NCBI GenBank assembly: GCA_012295275.1
Contig: CM022665.1
Coordinates: forward strand, 37,537,933 to 37,599,932
DNA length: 62,000 bases
Reading direction: 5' to 3'
DNA from: Chrysomallon squamiferum
Lineage: Eukaryota > Mollusca > Gastropoda > Neomphalida > Peltospiridae
Below the pieces are notes generated by a model. It was given only the letters and a program-made list of their open reading frames with translations. It was not told where the DNA came from and did not search any database. Made by a program: the position numbers and the translations under genes. Position 1 is the first letter of the stretch; each line of letters starts with the position of its first letter. Positions 56,201 through 62,000 of the stretch are shown one piece after another.

Positions 56201-57196
56201 ATGCCCTGTGCTGCTTCCAATCTTCCGAAGGTTTCTGTGATAGGTAATCCTTTATCGGGGAAAACCAGTTTTCTCAGACTTGTTAAAGATCTCAGCGAAT
56301 TTTCTCTAACCGTTAAATCACCAGTCTTCGAATCGGATGTGTGTGTATTTCTTTTAAATCATGAAACCGTCTCGGATGAGGCATGCTGCGGTGATCTTGT
56401 TTTAGCAAGTACTTTGGACATACCTATTCTGTTTGTCAAACCTTTGGGATTTAAATTACCCAGCCCGTTACCCGACACGGTAATCCAGCTAGCATTGTGT
56501 TCGAGCTGTAATAGTAGTTCGTCACGGTTTAGGAAAAACCAGTGTGGTGGTTCTGCAAGAATAGTTAAAAGTATTCAGAGGCCAGCAGATAAACGCAGTG
56601 GTTCATCTCTGCGACACGCCGAAAATACGGAAAAAACTTCCATTGAAAGACGCGATTCGGACATAATCGTGCTTCTTATTGACGGTTATAGGAAAGCTTT
56701 CGTTTACGACATTAACAATCACGACGAATCAGTTACAGCTTTGAAAGAAAATATCGAGAAAGTCACAAAAATAAATCTGCCATCTGCTAAAAGTGAGGAA
56801 GGTAGTTTTCTTTTAGAAAATACTGAAATGGTTAGGTCATCAGGTAATTTCTTGAGCGTACCTGACCCAGATGCTCCACTTTCGTGGTTCGAAAATTTTG
56901 ACACAGAATCTGAAGATGATGCGATGTCAGATACTTCCTTAGAAGGAAGAAGCCTTTCAGAACTTAGCGAAATTGATTCCGAAGTCGGGTTATCTGAAAA
57001 AGAGACATTTTATTTTGTTGCCGATCGAAAAAGCTTACCAGGAAAAGTTGTGAAATGGCCACCAACGCCACCAGAAATACAGTCTGAAATTTCCTCTGTA
57101 GCCGATTCGCCGATTAATTTTTACAATTTAGACTTTGAACATTTTCAAACTGAGGTGGATTTATTTGATTCGGATTCGACACCTGAATTAAGTTAA
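56201..57196 (+). CDS. P-loop NTPase-like protein, C-terminal frame, Ser/acidic-rich tail
   Basis: A 331-aa frame from the first ATG, but open and coding-looking from about 55991 (AKPSKSDKETSENTERFG, then VTECGDDYTENLYG), so the ATG is probably internal. KVSVIGNPLSGKTSF gives a good Walker A motif (GNPLSGKT, residues 15-22) after a hydrophobic strand. DVCVFLL and IPILFVKP follow as further core strands. I see no clear guanine-specificity NKxD motif. Residues about 95-330 are Ser- and acid-rich and likely disordered (PDPDAPLSWFENFD, TPPEIQSEISSVADS, FDSDSTPELS). It lies 110 bases after the upstream frame and one base out of phase. Nucleotide binding is a motif-based inference, and the role is unknown. 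Confidence 0.7.
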   Translation: MPCAASNLPKVSVIGNPLSGKTSFLRLVKDLSEFSLTVKSPVFESDVCVFLLNHETVSDEACCGDLVLASTLDIPILFVKPLGFKLPSPLPDTVIQLALCSSCNSSSSRFRKNQCGGSARIVKSIQRPADKRSGSSLRHAENTEKTSIERRDSDIIVLLIDGYRKAFVYDINNHDESVTALKENIEKVTKINLPSAKSEEGSFLLENTEMVRSSGNFLSVPDPDAPLSWFENFDTESEDDAMSDTSLEGRSLSELSEIDSEVGLSEKETFYFVADRKSLPGKVVKWPPTPPEIQSEISSVADSPINFYNLDFEHFQTEVDLFDSDSTPELS

Positions 57197-57641
57197 GCAT
57201 AAATTCGTTCATTTAGTTTTTAATACTCTTTCTACAGCGACAGGAATGTCAAACAATCATAGCGTTCGTCTGAATTCTTGATCAATAAAACAAAATCTGA
57301 GAGAACTGTTAACAAAACTTTGAAAGGTAGCGTTTGTTTTCTTCTACAATGATTTCAAATTAATAATGAAATGAACAGAATTAACTGAAGTAGAAAAACA
57401 TAATTAATATGATGTTACCTCTTTAATTAGAAATGGGATTAAAAGATTACGCTTTGCAATATACAACTTCGATTCAGAATATCTGTAAAGGCCATAAATT
57501 ATTGTAATTTTTTTTATATATTCTAATGTCATATGGAAATAATATGATTGTAGATTTATAATGTGTAAGTGCACACATATGAAACTAACTAGTAAGTAAG
57601 TTATATTACTGAAACCGATTACAGAAAATTATTTAGTTTTC

Positions 57642-57709
<68 letters not shown>

Positions 57710-58058
57710 ATATATGTAATATGTAAATATGTATACATATTAATGTTATTCATACAAAACTGTGACAAATGAATTGTTAATATTACTCTGTGAGTACTGT
57801 TAACTAATAAAATATATGTAATAAAAATGTGACGTTAAATACATGTATGTCGCAATTTTCAGTTGCATAATTATAAACAAGGCAGTGTTAAGAATATTCC
57901 GTTTTAAAGTCAGTCAGTCAAAGATTTATATTATTTTTAATACTGTTTTATACTAATAAATTATTGTGATATCTACAAATGTTTTGTTGTTTGTTAATTT
58001 TTAATTTTTCTTATCATCAATCATCATAATTACTTTTCCTATTTCTATGATATTACAG
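57197..58058. other. 3' flank of the P-loop gene
   Basis: AT-rich with a long (TC)n tract at 57648-57706. An ATCAATAAAACA near 57279 contains AATAAA, a candidate polyadenylation signal about 90 bases after the stop. No coding exon is seen before the acceptor at 58057. Confidence 0.5.
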
Positions 58059-58334
58059 CTTTTTAACATCCGATCAGAATATCATACACATCGATTGGTT
58101 CATTGTTGTAGCCATATTAATGTAGTTATCCAGAAAATGGAATATGGTCGATGTAAAGACGCCGTCCGCGTTTCTATGGAAATAATAAAAATAATAAATG
58201 AAGATCGTTTTCTGGATAATTTGTTTTCTGTGGGATTAAAATTTAATTTGAAGGATGCACTAGAATCATTTCAGATATATCAGCAGTTTTATAAACGGTA
58301 TGAAGAGGAAAATAAACTGATTCCAAAAGAATGA
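58059..58334 (+). CDS. Terminal-exon-like ORF, helix-rich, family not recognised
   Basis: A pyrimidine-rich tract and acceptor TATTACAG (58051-58058) precede a 91-codon frame that ends at 58332-58334. It contains SHINVVIQKMEYGRCKDAVR and FLDNLFSVGLKFNLKDAL, then a charged end (YKRYEEENKLIPKE). It is not repetitive and looks like a real coding exon. Its upstream partner is unknown. It would be in phase with the donor at 55756 inside the neighbouring gene, so it may be an alternative last exon of that gene, or a remnant of another. Confidence 0.45.
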   Translation, partial: LFNIRSEYHTHRLVHCCSHINVVIQKMEYGRCKDAVRVSMEIIKIINEDRFLDNLFSVGLKFNLKDALESFQIYQQFYKRYEEENKLIPKE

Positions 58335-59062
58335 AGACGAATGCTAACATAATCATAACAAATTGTTTGTGTTTTTACAGTTTATTTCTGCCTGCCTTAC
58401 ACAGAACGAGATGTTCGCGGGATCAATAACCGTAGTCATTATTGTCAGATCATAATAGACTGTTTATCTCTAGCTAAAACTGTCAGTAGGTGTCCTGTTT
58501 TCGCTAACGCTTGTTACATGGTTTCGTTGTTATTTTTTTCTGGTGTTTTTTTTTTTTTTTGTGTGTGTGGGGTTTTTTTTTTTTAAGATCATGGAATTTT
58601 GGTGAAATTTCATTTTCCCGGAGTATTAATGTGAAAAAATAACAAAAACAAACAACACAAAAAAGAAGAAGAAAAAAAAAAGATATATATAATAAACTTT
58701 GGATGAATAAACAGATAAATTTAATCTATTTTATATTTTCCAGATGTGAATTAATCTCGCTAGCTTGAAATTATAGAATAAATAAATTCAGTATTGTTTA
58801 TTGTAAGTTATTATTATTATTATTATTATAACCTTGTAACAGGCGTCATTCCAGTGAAGTCTCTCTCTCTTTCTCTGTCTCTCTCTCTCAGCCTACGCCT
58901 ATATTTGGTTACGTTATTTTTAGAGTCATCCTTTTGAAAATCAGCACTGATTAGTGAGTGTGAATTAGATGGCGGATCCATCACAATATTATACATGATG
59001 AGAACAATCATTGATCCGGTTTGCTTTGTTTAATGTTTGTAATAAAAAGAGGCAGATTGATT

Positions 59063-59099
<37 letters not shown>

Positions 59100-60301
59100 T
59101 ACACACACACACAAACACACACACCTGAATTATTTTAATGATTAAACAGCTTCGAAGTCAGTCCGTATTATTCGAGATAATAAGCTAATGGCATCAGAAG
59201 AATAATGCTGGAAGTACATTTGTCCATCAGCATTTACAGAAATGTTTTACCACAACCACCACTACTACTCCCTCTTCTATTAAAGCTGCTACTACTACCA
59301 CTACTAACTCTGCTATTACTGCTTCTAATACTACCACTACTGCGGATATTTGAATATAGTTTACTGTATAACCACCACCAATCCTACTACTAATAGTTAT
59401 TGTAATACAAATACAAATAATGCTGCTACTACTACTTCTGCTACTACAGTTACTGCTACCATTGCTACTGTTACTATTACTATTACTGTTATTACCACCA
59501 CCACTATTAGTACTAATAGTACTGATACTACTACTACTACTATACTAAATTATACACTGTTACATTACCGTCATCTTTTTTATTACAACAAAGTCAACCG
59601 CTGACATTCAGTACACTATCACTGCTATTTAACACACGCGCACACATATATGTAGGTACGTACGTACAAAGGTATTTTAATTATTAATACATCTTTTTAA
59701 GTAAGTAAATAAACCATATCAAAACAAAAGAAATACAATCTAATTTAAACATAATAAAATCTTCATTTCATTGAAGGGTGAAAGGAAATGAAGAGCTACG
59801 GAAAACGAAAATAAAGACCAAAGTGTTCAACATTTTTCACGACCATTAAACACGGATGCTGGGCCCTACGTACATTTTGTCCGAAAATTAGACCGCTAGA
59901 CGTAGTAGATATCGATTTATGCATAGTTTTATATAATTTTTACGCTGATTAAAATTCTTTCCCCGATTCATCGTAAAAGAGACCACGTCATCAAGACGAA
60001 TTCAGACAAATCAATGACAAGCCCACGTCATGCAGCACTTTGAAACACGTTTGGCCACGACTGACTAAATAACCTCTAGAAAGCTTTTGGAATGTTTCAA
60101 GAAGACGTCAGTATTTCTGATAGTGACGCTGTTAGGTATTTTGGTGTGGACAGATACGTTAATCTGCTAAACGTTGTTGTAGCCATCAGGAATAGTCATC
60201 GGGACAATAGGCCCAGAGCTAATATAAACGGGTCATGCACGATCGATATATTCGAACTGCCATCGCTATCTATTTATAAATATAAGCAGCTGCACATAAT
60301 G

Positions 60302-60349
<48 letters not shown>

Positions 60350-61651
60350 GCAGCAGCAGCAATAATAAAAACCATAGTAATAATAATATCAAAAAGGAAA
60401 GAAAAATGGAAAATAAACAAACTGTGACATTACAATAGCCTCTCTTGATCGTCAGTAAACGATTCCTTCTGATAGAACATATGATCGTGTCATATGCTTT
60501 GGCGTCCTTTAAAAACCTAAATGGTGAACTTGGAATATTTCTCAATTTCTGAGCATGTTACGGCTGCAGCAAACCATAAAGACTCATTTTTGCTGGTAAG
60601 CAGACAGAGGGAGTCGTAGATTGATTCTGTTTCGATGACTTGTCGGCGGGATTAGTGATCGTAGTGAGGTCAGTATTGTTCATTATAGTAAACGATGATT
60701 ACAAAGTTAAGTACAGACTGCCACGATTAATTAGTTTAATTCCACAAACTGGCTTCGTAGCGACTAATTTAGCTTTTAGCTTTTGAAGTTCGTCAGATGA
60801 TGAAGTAATTACATTGTCATTTTCATACCTTTTCGTTTTGCTATTGGTGGATGAGCTTAATATTAATAACATATGGTAACACTCAATTTACAGACTCTAA
60901 TATTACTTGGTTAACTATTAACAAATCGAGATATCATGTTAACACTTAAAATAATACGATTTTTGTTTAACGCTTTATCGTTCGACGACAATACGAGAAA
61001 GGCATAGAGAAAGACGAGGGAGGGAGAGAGTTAGCCTACATTACGAAAAATTCAAACTTTATTATTTGAAAAGATTTGGTGTCTTGTATGTGTATGGATA
61101 ATTTGTACGTACTTTCAAAGGCTCTGGAGACGAAGAAAATGATTCAAATCTTGACTTGTAATAACAATATAATGCAGATTTTTCTGACTCGTAGATTCTG
61201 AATAAAAGTTATTATAAAACTCATTTTGAAAACGATATTTTAAAACCAAATCAAATAGTAACATAAATTATATAATCTGGATAAAAAACTTTTTATTATT
61301 ATTATTAATTCTTTTTTTAATGTAAATGATTTATTTCTTAATTTCACACTTCTGAACATAATTAAATCTGTCTTGAGTTTTTGCCATTGCTATAACAAAT
61401 TCGTGAATTTCAGTAGAATTATTAATTTCCTTTACTTAAAAACAGAATAAAAGTATTAATTTGATTATAAATATTTTGTTTATTGTTTTCTTCTTTATAG
61501 TGAAACCGATTTTATTCTTTAAGGACGCCACAATGATAGGGTCTTCCATTTTATAAGATCATGGATCACCCCTATTAATCGTGTTAAGAATCTGTAAATA
61601 AGTTTTTGAAGCACTGTTTAGAAAAATTAAATCCCAAAGAAGAAAGCTCTA

Positions 61652-61705
<54 letters not shown>

Positions 61706-62000
61706 TTCACCAAAAATAAAATATAAATATTAGTAATACACATTTCACTGACCATTGCATGAACCATTCACCAGTTTAAGGACAACTGATCTAGAACTTC
61801 ATAAATTGTTTGTTTTTTCTTTTGTTATTATATGTAATAATGTATTAAATAGTTTGATTTAAAGATAAAATTTTAACTGGTTTTATTTATTTATTTCTCT
61901 TGATTTCTCTTGTAAAGTCTTTGTTCTTATGTTTAAAACAAATTTGTTAAATACATGAAGTTTAACCCATCCTGAAGGTCAAAAAGTAGCGTGACATGGG
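58335..62000. other. Intergenic DNA with many simple repeats, no gene supported
   Basis: Contains poly-T at 58545-58584, (CA)n at about 59065-59120, imperfect ACT/ACC trinucleotides at 59250-59545, (AAT)n at 60298-60349 and (TTA)n at 61651-61702. The stretches 59940-60280 and 60580-60850 are less repetitive and more GC-rich, and could be regulatory. The 111-aa ORF at 60092 runs into an AAT repeat and is not convincing. Confidence 0.5.

Noticed and set aside
59205-59604. Thr/Leu-rich ORFs
   Set aside because: Translations of imperfect ACT/ACC trinucleotide repeats.

Overview
The window looks like nuclear DNA of a lophotrochozoan animal, most likely a mollusc. It is very AT-rich, its genes have spliceosomal GT-AG introns, it is full of simple repeats, and it carries decayed LINE, Tigger-like and hAT elements. 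The species cannot be named from this sequence alone.

Layout. (1) 2-1748, plus strand: 3' end of a kyphoscoliosis-peptidase-like (KY, transglutaminase-fold) gene. (2) 4758-22112, minus strand: a complete 16-exon gene for protein phosphatase 4 regulatory subunit 3 (PP4R3/SMEK). I rebuilt every exon with consistent splice phases, giving 836 aa. Its 7.1-kb intron (11455-18554) holds two DNA-transposon insertions; a third relic lies in a smaller intron. (3) 24004-47690: a head-to-tail array of a ~6.8-kb composite unit, three full copies plus a partial fourth. Each unit begins with a decayed LINE 3' end. It then has an intronless minus-strand gene for an NHL/TRIM-type beta-propeller with a C-terminal hydrophobic tail, and a non-coding block with a broken coding remnant. 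Full units end with a ~3.1-kb copy of the PP4R3 intron. (4) 47691-55600: repeat-rich DNA with no gene I can support, including a 628-bp element with long inverted repeats and a possible tRNA-derived SINE. (5) 55606-57196, plus strand: a P-loop protein gene split into two overlapping frames by an apparent one-base shift, followed by an isolated terminal-exon-like ORF at 58059-58334. (6) 58335-62000: repeats and no supported gene.

How it fits together. PP4R3 is a housekeeping gene. The array seems to have formed when a piece running from the PP4R3 intron to beyond the neighbouring propeller gene was duplicated, lost the PP4R3 5' exons, and was then amplified. The intron original later gained a Tigger-like and a hAT element that all three array copies lack, which orders the events. 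The four propeller ORFs are all intact, and between copies 1 and 2 nearly all differences change amino acids. The array and the P-loop gene are the parts most worth following up. Their functions are not known from this sequence.
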